Shown here: piece after piece, positions 13,253-19,534 of the stretch
How positions within the stretch are numbered: the first letter of the stretch is position 1
Layout: each line of letters opens with the position of its first letter
DNA from: an uncultured Elusimicrobiales bacterium
GTDB lineage: Bacteria; Elusimicrobiota; Elusimicrobia; Elusimicrobiales; Elusimicrobiaceae
Direction: 5' to 3'
Assembly: GCA_910576915.1 (NCBI GenBank)
Contig: CAJTJT010000019.1
Span: 1-19,534, forward strand
Length of the DNA: 19,534 nt
Program-made: the position numbers and the translations under genes
Notes under the pieces: generated by a model
What the model was told of the DNA's origin: nothing
Seen by the model: only the letters and a program-made list of their open reading frames with translations
The model's database searches: none

Positions 13253-14068
13253 CTATTTGATGTTGTAGAACTTGGCGATTTCGGCCCAGGCCTCTTCGGC
13301 GGTTTCCACAATCGTGCACGCTTCGGCTTCTTCGGGCGAAATCACGCCGTAGGAAGCAAGCGCAGGAATGTTTACCACATCGTTCCAGAATTGTTTGCCT
13401 ACAAGCACAATCGGCAATTCCTGTTTTTTGCCCGTTTTGACGAGCGTCAACACTTCAAACAGTTCGTCAAACGTGCCGAACCCGCCCGGGAACACCACAA
13501 ACGCTTTGGATCGCATTACGAGGTGTAATTTGCGGATGGCGAAGTAGTGGAACAAAAACGCCAGGTTTTCGGTGATATATGGGTTGGGTTTCTGTTCGTG
13601 CGGCAGGGTAATGTTAAAACCGATGCTCTTGCCGCCTTTTTCAAACGCGCCGCGGTTGGCCGCTTCCATAAGGCCGGGGCCGCCGCCGGTTACTACGGCA
13701 AAGCGGTTGCCGGCTTTTTCCACAACGAGGTTGGCGAATTTGCGCCCTTCGTCGTAGTATTTGGACAGTTTAAGCAGTCCTTCGGCTTCGTACAGGCGGT
13801 TTTTCAGGTTTTTATCGTTCGGGTTGGCTTCGAGGGCCTTTTTGGCTTCGGCCACGCGTTTTTCGGCCTGCGGCGTTTCCTGCACGCGCGCACTGCCGAA
13901 GCATACGATGGTTTCTTCAATGCCGTGATGCTTTAAATAAAGTTCCGGCTTTAAGGTTTCCAGCTCCATGCGTACGGGGCGCATGATGTCTTTCTTTAAC
14001 AGCTGGATATCCTCATATGCTTTTAGGTAAGATTGTGCATGGGTGATTTTTTCTTGTTCTTGGTTCAT
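13253..14068 (-). CDS. LOG-family protein (Rossmann fold, TIGR00730-like)
   Basis: The product is 271 residues. It shows the family hallmarks FGSAR at 57-61, VVTGGGPGLMEAANRG at 125-140 and PGGFGTFDELFE at 194-205, plus the GFNITLPHEQKPNPY stretch at 150-164. Characterised members hydrolyse nucleoside 5'-monophosphates at the N-glycosidic bond (cytokinin-activating phosphoribohydrolases); many are labelled lysine decarboxylase from an old misannotation. An N-terminal extension of about 50 residues precedes the core, as in the longer bacterial subgroup. It is the third gene of the ispA-dxs operon: GAGGG for its start lies in the end of dxs and the gap is 6 nt. No metabolic link to isoprenoids is evident. 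Confidence 0.88.
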   Translation of the reverse strand: MNQEQEKITHAQSYLKAYEDIQLLKKDIMRPVRMELETLKPELYLKHHGIEETIVCFGSARVQETPQAEKRVAEAKKALEANPNDKNLKNRLYEAEGLLKLSKYYDEGRKFANLVVEKAGNRFAVVTGGGPGLMEAANRGAFEKGGKSIGFNITLPHEQKPNPYITENLAFLFHYFAIRKLHLVMRSKAFVVFPGGFGTFDELFEVLTLVKTGKKQELPIVLVGKQFWNDVVNIPALASYGVISPEEAEACTIVETAEEAWAEIAKFYNIK

Positions 14069-14074
14069 AAGCCC

Positions 14075-15931
14075 TCACTTTTTAAGCCATTTTGAAATGT
14101 GTTTCTCGATTTGTTCCGCGCTTACGCCGGTGCGGTCGTACAGCTGGGCCGCTTTGGCGTGTTCCACAAATTCGTCGGCAATTCCTAAGCGCAGTAAATT
14201 GTAGTTGGCGTGTTTGTCCGAAAGATATTCGGCCACCGCGGAACCGAACCCGCCGGCGAGCATGTTGTCTTCCACCGTTACCAGGTTGGGGGAATGTTTT
14301 AACGCTTCGCCGATGATTTTTACGTCCAGCGGTTTTATAAAACGCATGTTGACCACGCCACAGTGAATCCCCTTTTCGGCCAGTTTTTCAGCCGCCTGCA
14401 AAGCCGGGTGAACCCGGTTGCCGATGGCCAAAATCGTGGCGTCTTTACCTTTTTTAAGCCATACGCCTTTGCCGATTTCCAGGGTTTTCGGTTCGGCGTC
14501 CATGGTTACGCCAAACCCCGCGCCGCGCGGATAGCGCAGCACAAACGGGGCGTTTGCGTCAAACGCGGTTTTGAGCATATGTTGCATTTCGTTTTCGTCC
14601 GCCGGGGCGGCGAGGGTTAGATTCGGCACGCTTCTTAAAAAGCTGATGTCAAACACGCCGTGGTGGGTGGGGCCGTCTTCGCCCACAACGCCCGCGCGGT
14701 CCAGCGCGAATACGACGGGTAGATTTTGCAAAGCCACGTCATGCAAGATTTGGTCGTAGCACCGCTGGGCGAAGGTGGAATACAACGCCACAATGGGTTT
14801 TACGCCGTTTGCGGCCATGCCGGCGGCAAACGTGGCGGCGTGTTCTTCGGCGATGCCTACATCGAAATAGCGGGAAGGGAATTTGTCGCGGAACGCGTCG
14901 AGCCCCGTGCCTTCCGGCATGGCGGCCGTAACGGCGGTGATGCGTTCGTCTTTTGCCGCCAGTTTTACAAGCGCGTCTGAAAACGCTTTGGTAAACGTAA
15001 CGGCGTTGGATTTGCCCAAAGAATCGCCGGTTTCCACATCAAAAATGCCGATGCCGTGGAAGCGCGTAGGTTTTTCTTCGGCGGGTTTATAGCCTTTTCC
15101 TTTTTTCGTTACTACGTGGAGCATGACGGGGCCTTTGACGTCTTTTACGCTTTCGAGCACTTCGATCATTTCGTTAATGTCGTTGCCGTTGACGGGGCCG
15201 AAATAGCGAAATCCCATTTCTTCAAACAGCGTACCCGGGAACAGAATGGAGCGCGCGCGCTTGGCCAGTTTGGCGGCGTTGTTGCCCAGTTCGTCGAAAC
15301 GTTTTAAAAAGTTGGCGGCTTTTTCTTCGGCGAGCTGTACGTATTTGGCCGTCAGCAGTTTGGTAAGCGCTTTGCCCAAGGCGCCCACACGCTGGGAGAT
15401 AAACATTTGGTTATCGTTTAAAATAACCAAAAGGTCCGAACGCAAGAGTCCGGCGTTCTGCATGGCTTCGTAGGCCATGCCGCCCGTCATACAGCCGTCG
15501 CCCACGACGGCGATAACCTTGGAATTTTCTTTCTTTTGGTCGCGCGCCACAGCCATGCCCAAAGCGGCCGAAATGGCCGTAGAAGCGTGGCCGACGCCAA
15601 ACGTGTCGTATTCGCTTTCGTGCCGTTTAGGAAACCCGCTCAGGCCGTCCTTGGTGCGGATGGTGGCGAATTTAGCCTGGCGGCCCGTTAACAGTTTATG
15701 GGCATAGGCTTGGTGGCCCGTGTCGTATACGATTTTATCTTCCGGCGTATTAAATACGTAGTGAAGCGCGGTAATAATTTCCACCGCACCCAGGCTGGAG
15801 CCCAGGTGCCCGCCGTTTTTGCTGGCGGTTTCGATGATGGTTTGGCGCAGCTCCTCGCACAGCGTGGGAAGATGCTCCTTTTTAATAAGCCGCAAATCTT
15901 TGGGGCTTTGGATACTGGGAAGAACTTTCAT
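14075..15931 (-). CDS. dxs: 1-deoxy-D-xylulose-5-phosphate synthase
   Basis: The product is 618 residues, a standard length for Dxs. It condenses pyruvate and glyceraldehyde 3-phosphate to DXP, the first step of the MEP isoprenoid pathway, which also feeds thiamine and pyridoxal. Visible motifs are GGHLGSSLG with H42, YDTGHQAYAHKLLTGR at 69-84, the thiamine-diphosphate motif GDGCMTGG (144-151) with LNDNQM at 171-176, the catalytic glutamate E362 in GIAEEHA, and DRAGVVGEDGPTHHG at 411-425. GGGAG lies 7 nt upstream of the start. It follows the prenyl synthase gene by 21 nt and precedes the LOG gene by 6 nt in one operon. Confidence 0.97.
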   Translation of the reverse strand: MKVLPSIQSPKDLRLIKKEHLPTLCEELRQTIIETASKNGGHLGSSLGAVEIITALHYVFNTPEDKIVYDTGHQAYAHKLLTGRQAKFATIRTKDGLSGFPKRHESEYDTFGVGHASTAISAALGMAVARDQKKENSKVIAVVGDGCMTGGMAYEAMQNAGLLRSDLLVILNDNQMFISQRVGALGKALTKLLTAKYVQLAEEKAANFLKRFDELGNNAAKLAKRARSILFPGTLFEEMGFRYFGPVNGNDINEMIEVLESVKDVKGPVMLHVVTKKGKGYKPAEEKPTRFHGIGIFDVETGDSLGKSNAVTFTKAFSDALVKLAAKDERITAVTAAMPEGTGLDAFRDKFPSRYFDVGIAEEHAATFAAGMAANGVKPIVALYSTFAQRCYDQILHDVALQNLPVVFALDRAGVVGEDGPTHHGVFDISFLRSVPNLTLAAPADENEMQHMLKTAFDANAPFVLRYPRGAGFGVTMDAEPKTLEIGKGVWLKKGKDATILAIGNRVHPALQAAEKLAEKGIHCGVVNMRFIKPLDVKIIGEALKHSPNLVTVEDNMLAGGFGSAVAEYLSDKHANYNLLRLGIADEFVEHAKAAQLYDRTGVSAEQIEKHISKWLKK

Positions 15932-15952
15932 AAAATCTCCCGTTTGATAAGT

Positions 15953-16963
15953 TTAGTAGGTTCTCGTTTTAAAGAACTCGGCCATTTCGTAAAGCGGCCA
16001 TAAATTTTGTTTTTTGACGTTTTTCAAAGCATTGAGCGCTTTTTGCGCGTTGGCGATGAGCAACTGCGCGTGTTTGCGGCTGCCTTCCAGGCCGTAGAGG
16101 CTGACGAAGGTGAGCTTGCCGTTTTCTTTGTCGCTGTTAGATTTGCCGAGCTGTTTGGCCGAGGCGGTAACGTCCAGGATATCATCGACGATTTGGAACA
16201 CGAGGCCAATGCAGTTGGCGTATTTTTTGATGTTGGCGAGGTCGCTCCCTTTGGCTCCGGCCAACAGAGCGCCCGTTTCTACGCTGCCGCGGATGAGCGC
16301 GCCCGTTTTATTGGCGTGAATATAGTTTAAAATGGTTTCGGGCGTGGTTTCTTTGACGGTGGAGGGGAGCATAAAATAGTGCAGGCTCTTGTCTGTGAGC
16401 GGCTTGGACTGCTTGCGGATTTTGTCCGCGCGGAAGCTGTGCGCGTCCTGCGTGCCCATGCCTTCGGCGTACACGTCGGCCGTTTGGCCGCCCACCATGC
16501 CGGAGGCTCCGGCGCAGTTGGCAAAATTCATAAGGGCGTTTAACGTATTTTCCGCGCCCACGGCTTTTACTTTCCCGTTTTGCGCGAACACTTCAAACAC
16601 GTAGGTTAAAAGCGCATCGCCCGCCAAGAGGGACAAATCCTCACCGAATACTTTATGGTTGGTGGGTTTGCCGCGGCGGAGGGCATCGTTATCCATGGAG
16701 GGCAAATCGTCGTGGATTAAGGAATAGGTGTGGAGCATTTCCACCGCGCAGGCGGCGGGCATAACGTCGGCCGCTTTTTTTCCGAAGGCTTCGGCCGTGG
16801 CCATAAGTAAGATGGGGCGCACGCGTTTGCCGCCGGCCTGGAGGGAATAGTCCATGGCGTCGGTCAAAATTTTCGGCGAGTTTTTGATTTTTCCGATATA
16901 TTTGGAAAGATTTTTTTCCACTAATTTTGCACGGTCTTTTAGGTAAGCGTCAAATTTGTTCAT
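15953..16963 (-). CDS. ispA: Polyprenyl (farnesyl/geranylgeranyl) diphosphate synthase
   Basis: The product is 336 residues. It condenses isopentenyl diphosphate with allylic diphosphates. GGKRVRP is at 44-50. The first aspartate-rich motif is LIHDDLPSMDND with D85, D86 and D91. GGQTADV is at 158-164, KTGALI at 219-224, and the second aspartate-rich motif is FQIVDDILD with D260, D261 and D264. The residues before the first motif (HTYSL) are small enough for a C15-C20 product, but length cannot be fixed by reading. An insertion of roughly 35 residues lies between GGQTADV and KTGALI. I chose the start at 16963 (MNKFDAYL) because family members begin about here. An ATG at 16996 is possible, but a TATAAT at 17022-17017 would start the transcript inside its GGGAG. 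First gene of the ispA-dxs-LOG operon. Confidence 0.93.
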   Translation of the reverse strand: MNKFDAYLKDRAKLVEKNLSKYIGKIKNSPKILTDAMDYSLQAGGKRVRPILLMATAEAFGKKAADVMPAACAVEMLHTYSLIHDDLPSMDNDALRRGKPTNHKVFGEDLSLLAGDALLTYVFEVFAQNGKVKAVGAENTLNALMNFANCAGASGMVGGQTADVYAEGMGTQDAHSFRADKIRKQSKPLTDKSLHYFMLPSTVKETTPETILNYIHANKTGALIRGSVETGALLAGAKGSDLANIKKYANCIGLVFQIVDDILDVTASAKQLGKSNSDKENGKLTFVSLYGLEGSRKHAQLLIANAQKALNALKNVKKQNLWPLYEMAEFFKTRTY

Positions 16964-17016
16964 ACAGGTTTTGTTATCCTCGGTAAGGTACGGCATAAGT
17001 GATGATACTCCCTTTT

Positions 17017-17022
17017 ATTATA
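17017..17022 (-). promoter_or_regulatory. -10 box of the ispA-dxs-LOG operon
   Basis: TATAAT on the minus strand places initiation near 17010. I see no good -35 box. The position argues for the inner ispA start. Confidence 0.45.
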
Positions 17023-17067
17023 CCTTATTGGCGAGGGTAACGGCTGTACTTATCTTCTATAATTCGC

Positions 17068-17100
17068 AGAAGGGGCAGAAAGTGTTTTTCTGCCCCTTCT
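17068..17100. other. Perfect 14-bp hairpin in the ispA-hydF intergenic region
   Basis: AGAAGGGGCAGAAA (17068-17081) pairs fully with TTTCTGCCCCTTCT (17087-17100) around a 5-nt loop. Neither side has a clean T tail. It lies between divergent genes, so it does not obviously terminate anything. A TATAAT at 17058-17063 precedes it on the plus strand. The remaining intergenic DNA (17101-17334) shows no gene that I can support, only AT-rich promoter-like sequence near 17223-17240 and a GC-rich repeat at 17287-17304. Confidence 0.6.
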
Positions 17101-17322
17101 TGCTTATTAGGATAAACAATTTTCCAAAACCTGCCGTCTTGCGCGTACCATGGGGCTTACGTAATTACCACTACGCCGCGCCCCAACTAGTCCGCGCAAT
17201 ACGGAGCGGTTTTGAAAAATCATATAATCATCTATAATGTTATTCTGTTCTGCACGGCAGTCGGCCCTGGTGCACACAGTGGGCAGCCCGCAGGGTGCGG
17301 CGCGCAGCATGCGGGATTTTTA

Positions 17323-17328
17323 TATAAT
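17323..17328 (+). promoter_or_regulatory. -10 box for hydF giving a leaderless transcript
   Basis: TATAAT ends 6 nt before the hydF ATG, so predicted initiation falls on the start codon. No ribosome binding site is present upstream. An alternative promoter with TATAAT at 17233-17238 would give a longer leader. Confidence 0.4.
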
Positions 17329-17334
17329 TCCTAT

Positions 17335-18510
17335 ATGGTACAGTTAAACAGGCCGAATATCGGCATCTTTGGCAAAATGAACGCGGGCAAGAGTTCGCTT
17401 TTAAACGTGCTGACCGGGCAGGATACGTCCGTCGTGGCGCAGCACCCGGGCACAACTACGGACCCCGTCAAAAAAATCATCGAAATTTTGGACGTCGGTC
17501 CCGTTACGCTGGTGGATACGGCGGGCGTGGATGACGCCTCCCTGTTGGGGGAACAGCGCGTCAAACGCACGATGGAATCGCTGGAGCAGGCGGACCTGGC
17601 TGTTTTGGTGTTCGCGGGCGAGCTGGACGCTTACGACCAGCAGCTGATGGCCGACTGTACGGCGCATAATATCCCGTTCTTTTTAGTACATAATAAATGC
17701 GATGAGCAAAAACTGCAGGCCGAAATTAACGGCGTGGACGTGCTGGAATTTTCCTGCCGTCAGCCGGATATTCCCGCTTTGCTGGCGTTAATCAAAAAGC
17801 ATTTGCCCAAAAGCGCGCATGCGCCGTCGGGCATTTTGGACGGATACGTCAAAGCGGGGGAAGAAGTGGTGCTGGTTATCCCGGTGGACGCGTCCGCCCC
17901 GGCGGGCCGCCTTATTTTGCCGCAGGTGCAAACCATCCGCAATTTGCTGGATATCGGCGCGGTGGCCGTGTGCGTGAAAGATACGGAACTGGCCGCCTAT
18001 TTAAAAACGCATACGCCCGCTTTGGTGGTGACGGATTCCCAAGCGTTTAAATACGTAAATTCCGTCGTGCCGCCGTTTGTCCCGCTGACGAGTTTCAGCA
18101 TTTTGTTTTCCCGCCAAAAAGGCGATTTTGACGCATTTTTAAGCGGCACGCGCGCCATTGATTCGCTGCGTGACGGCGATAAAATTTTGATTATGGAATC
18201 CTGTTCCCACACCGTCAATAAGTGCGACGATATCGGCCGCACCAAAATTCCGGCGTGGCTGCAGAAATACACGGGCAAAAAGCTGGAGTTTACCGTCCTT
18301 GCCAATTTGGATGCGCTGCCGGAACGCTTATCCCAATACAAACTGGCCGTCCAGTGCGGCGGGTGTATGGTAACGCGCACGCAGATTCTGCGCCGGGTTG
18401 AAAAACTCAAATCCGCCGGCGTGCCCGTTTCCAACTATGGGATGACGATTGCCTACTGCCACGGTATTTTTAACCGCGTGACGGAAATTTTCCGCCGGAA
18501 AAAATGCTAG
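17335..18510 (+). CDS. hydF: [FeFe]-hydrogenase maturation GTPase HydF
   Basis: The product is 391 residues. HydF is the scaffold on which the 2Fe subcluster of [FeFe]-hydrogenase is assembled with HydE and HydG before transfer to HydA. The GTPase domain has the P-loop GKMNAGKSS at 13-21, HPGTTTDPV, and DTAGVDD for the G3 motif. The iron-sulfur domain has C290-S-H292 and C341-G-G-C344. The family motif C-x-H-x(44-53)-H-C-x-x-C usually has His just before the last pair; here it is Gln340. DIGRTKIPAWL and VPVSNYGMTIAYCHGI are further family signatures. I took the ATG at 17335 because homology starts there; upstream in-frame codons translate non-coding DNA. No hydA, hydE or hydG is in the window. 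Confidence 0.93.
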   Translation: MVQLNRPNIGIFGKMNAGKSSLLNVLTGQDTSVVAQHPGTTTDPVKKIIEILDVGPVTLVDTAGVDDASLLGEQRVKRTMESLEQADLAVLVFAGELDAYDQQLMADCTAHNIPFFLVHNKCDEQKLQAEINGVDVLEFSCRQPDIPALLALIKKHLPKSAHAPSGILDGYVKAGEEVVLVIPVDASAPAGRLILPQVQTIRNLLDIGAVAVCVKDTELAAYLKTHTPALVVTDSQAFKYVNSVVPPFVPLTSFSILFSRQKGDFDAFLSGTRAIDSLRDGDKILIMESCSHTVNKCDDIGRTKIPAWLQKYTGKKLEFTVLANLDALPERLSQYKLAVQCGGCMVTRTQILRRVEKLKSAGVPVSNYGMTIAYCHGIFNRVTEIFRRKKC

Positions 18511-18537
18511 CCGCCCGCACGGTTATTTCAAAAGAAG

Positions 18538-18543
18538 TATAAT
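18538..18543 (+). promoter_or_regulatory. -10 box of the ferritin gene
   Basis: TATAAT with no clear -35 box, about 45 nt before the ferritin start. No Fur-like or PerR-like palindrome is obvious around it. Confidence 0.45.
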
Positions 18544-18590
18544 ATAGGTAAGATTTATTCTTAATAAGCCCGCAGGGGCAAGGAGAAAAC

Positions 18591-19100
18591 ATGTTTAGCA
18601 AAAAAATGGAAGAAGCGTTTAACGCGCAAATTAATGCGGAATTTTACTCGGAATATTTATATTTGGCGATGAAATCCCACTTTGAAGAACTGCATTTGAA
18701 CGGGTTTGCCAACTGGTTTGGCGTGCAGGTGCAGGAAGAACACGCCCACGGCATGGGTATGTACGACTATGTACACGAACGCGGCGGAAAAATCAACCTG
18801 GCCGCCATCGAAAAACCGGAACTGAAAGGAACTGACACCGTGGCGATTTTTGAACAGGTTTTGGAACACGAACAGTTGGTAACTTCCAAAATTAACGGGC
18901 TTGTGGACGTAGCCGAAGCGGAACACGACCGCGCCGCCCTGTCTTTCCTGGACTGGTATATTAAAGAACAGGTGGAAGAAGAAGCCAATGTGCGCCAGCT
19001 GCTCGCGACGCTCAAACTGATTGGCGAAGATAAAAAAGCCCTCTTGATGTTGGACCGCGAACTGGCCGCCCGCACGTTTGTGGCGCCCGTAATCGGCTAA
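18591..19100 (+). CDS. ftnA: Bacterial non-haem ferritin
   Basis: The product is 169 residues, the standard length. It forms a 24-subunit shell that oxidises Fe(II) and stores iron. The diiron ferroxidase ligands are all present at the positions known from Escherichia coli FtnA: E17, E50, H53, E94 and Q127; E49, E126 and E130 could form the third iron site. No haem-binding methionine as in bacterioferritin is needed or expected. AAGGAG lies 6 nt upstream of the ATG. It is a single-gene unit with its own terminator. In an anaerobe its likely role is iron storage and protection during oxygen exposure. Confidence 0.95.
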   Translation: MFSKKMEEAFNAQINAEFYSEYLYLAMKSHFEELHLNGFANWFGVQVQEEHAHGMGMYDYVHERGGKINLAAIEKPELKGTDTVAIFEQVLEHEQLVTSKINGLVDVAEAEHDRAALSFLDWYIKEQVEEEANVRQLLATLKLIGEDKKALLMLDRELAARTFVAPVIG

Positions 19101-19122
19101 TCAACTTACTGACGTTTTATTT

Positions 19123-19156
19123 ACAACGGACAAGGATTCTTGTCCGTTGTTTTTTA
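19123..19156 (+). terminator. Ferritin terminator
   Basis: A perfect 12-bp stem (ACAACGGACAAG with CTTGTCCGTTGT) has a GATT loop and a T run. Confidence 0.93.
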
Positions 19157-19449
19157 TGGGCAAACGGGCCGCGGCGCACTCTGCGGGTGGCACCCTTCCC
19201 CGGCAAGATCTTCCTGTCCAGTTCCTGCGGGCGGAACCCTGCGGGCCGCCGTTGGTGTTCGCCTGTTCGTAGCTGGCGACATGTCTTAACCGTGTGGTCC
19301 AGTTAATCATAAGAGCGCGGACAAGAGGGGAGCCCAGCCCCTGGGCCAGACAGGCAGATACCCCCTTGGGTTGTTCCCATCTAAGTGATAAGTACCGTCT
19401 ATTGCTTAACCCTGGTTTGAGGCCAGCATGCCTGCCCCCGGCAAGGGGG
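19157..19449. other. Gene-free GC-rich intergenic stretch
   Basis: I find no convincing gene. The stretch is GC-rich with several short inverted repeats, for example CCCGGCAAG/CAAGGGGG-type arms near 19436-19449 and GGGG/CCCC arms at 19327-19342. It carries a copy of an 18-nt motif seen at 17287-17304. I tested it by eye for tmRNA, RNase P RNA, SRP RNA and 6S RNA signatures and recognised none. An uncharacterised RNA or decayed sequence is possible. Confidence 0.4.
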
Positions 19450-19477
19450 TTGACTCGTTTTTTTTTTTTGATACAGT
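19450..19477 (+). promoter_or_regulatory. T-tract promoter motif, copy D
   Basis: TTGACT, CG, a run of 12 T, GA, then TACAGT, followed by GGGGA. The spacer is 16 nt. By analogy with the other three copies, a pilin-like gene probably starts beyond the window's right edge. Confidence 0.55.
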
Positions 19478-19534
19478 GGGGAAAACGGTCTGATGGCGCT
19501 TTTTTCCCTATCTTATGTTTTTTTCTGTTGTAAA

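Noticed and set aside
14075..16963. Many long plus-strand open frames opposite dxs, ispA and the LOG gene
   Set aside because: They are shadows of well-identified minus-strand genes with strong codon bias, and none has recognisable domains or ribosome binding sites.
10..17190. Similarity of ATTACCAC(C/T)ACGCC near 17 and near 17164
   Set aside because: About 15 nt with one mismatch is expected by chance in a window of this size.
17212..17334. Upstream extension of hydF by 41 codons
   Set aside because: The extension has no family similarity, is rich in Cys and Gly from GC-rich intergenic DNA, and lies upstream of the nearest -10 box.
19157..19449. tmRNA, RNase P RNA, SRP RNA or 6S RNA in the terminal GC-rich gap
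   Set aside because: The conserved core sequences of these RNAs were not found on either strand by eye.

Overview
This window looks like a chromosomal segment of an anaerobic, probably gut-associated bacterium of the Elusimicrobiota. The placement is inference. It rests on three pilin-like proteins sharing a nearly invariant N-terminus (G^FTLIELL...ALPQY), a HydF maturase for [FeFe]-hydrogenase, a ferritin, MEP-pathway isoprenoid genes and moderate GC. No rRNA or other strong phylogenetic marker is present.

Layout. (1) 1-1270: a minus-strand secreted protein with a formylglycine-generating-enzyme (SUMF1) fold, followed by what looks like the eroded 3' end of a paralogue and a terminator. (2) 1380-7565: a complete type II-C CRISPR-Cas locus. 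It has cas9, cas1 and cas2 on the plus strand with overlapping ends. A tracrRNA on the minus strand shares a bidirectional terminator with cas2. An array of 15 repeats and 14 spacers follows. The tracrRNA anti-repeat shows that crRNAs are read from the minus strand. Repeat decay and a shared repeat variant indicate that new spacers enter at the tracrRNA-proximal end, so transcription runs toward the acquisition end. (3) 7674-10229: tRNA-Val(TAC), a membrane-anchored hypothetical protein overlapping a hotdog thioesterase, then a divergent CYTH-domain protein overlapping a small multi-pass membrane protein. (4) 10258-10713: a lysine/alanine-rich, cysteine-containing histone H1-like protein. (5) 10711-13240: three pilin-like genes, each behind a promoter-like motif whose -35/-10 spacer is mostly a homopolymeric T tract of 10 or 12. 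A fourth copy of the motif lies at the end of the window. Two of the pilins share a duplicated upstream region carrying a 79-bp palindromic REP/MITE-like element. One pilin carries a 228-bp in-frame insertion of related palindromes between its start codon and the prepilin cleavage site. (6) 13253-16996: a minus-strand operon ispA - dxs - LOG-family protein. (7) 17323-19156: HydF and ferritin on the plus strand, then a gene-free GC-rich stretch.

How the parts work together. The Cas operon, tracrRNA and array form a self-contained adaptive immune system. dxs makes DXP, the first MEP-pathway intermediate, and IspA condenses the resulting C5 units into prenyl diphosphates. HydF implies a fermentative lifestyle with hydrogen metabolism. 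The pilin cluster looks like a surface-structure region shaped by duplication, palindromic repeats and possible length-variable promoters, and it is the most unusual part of the window.
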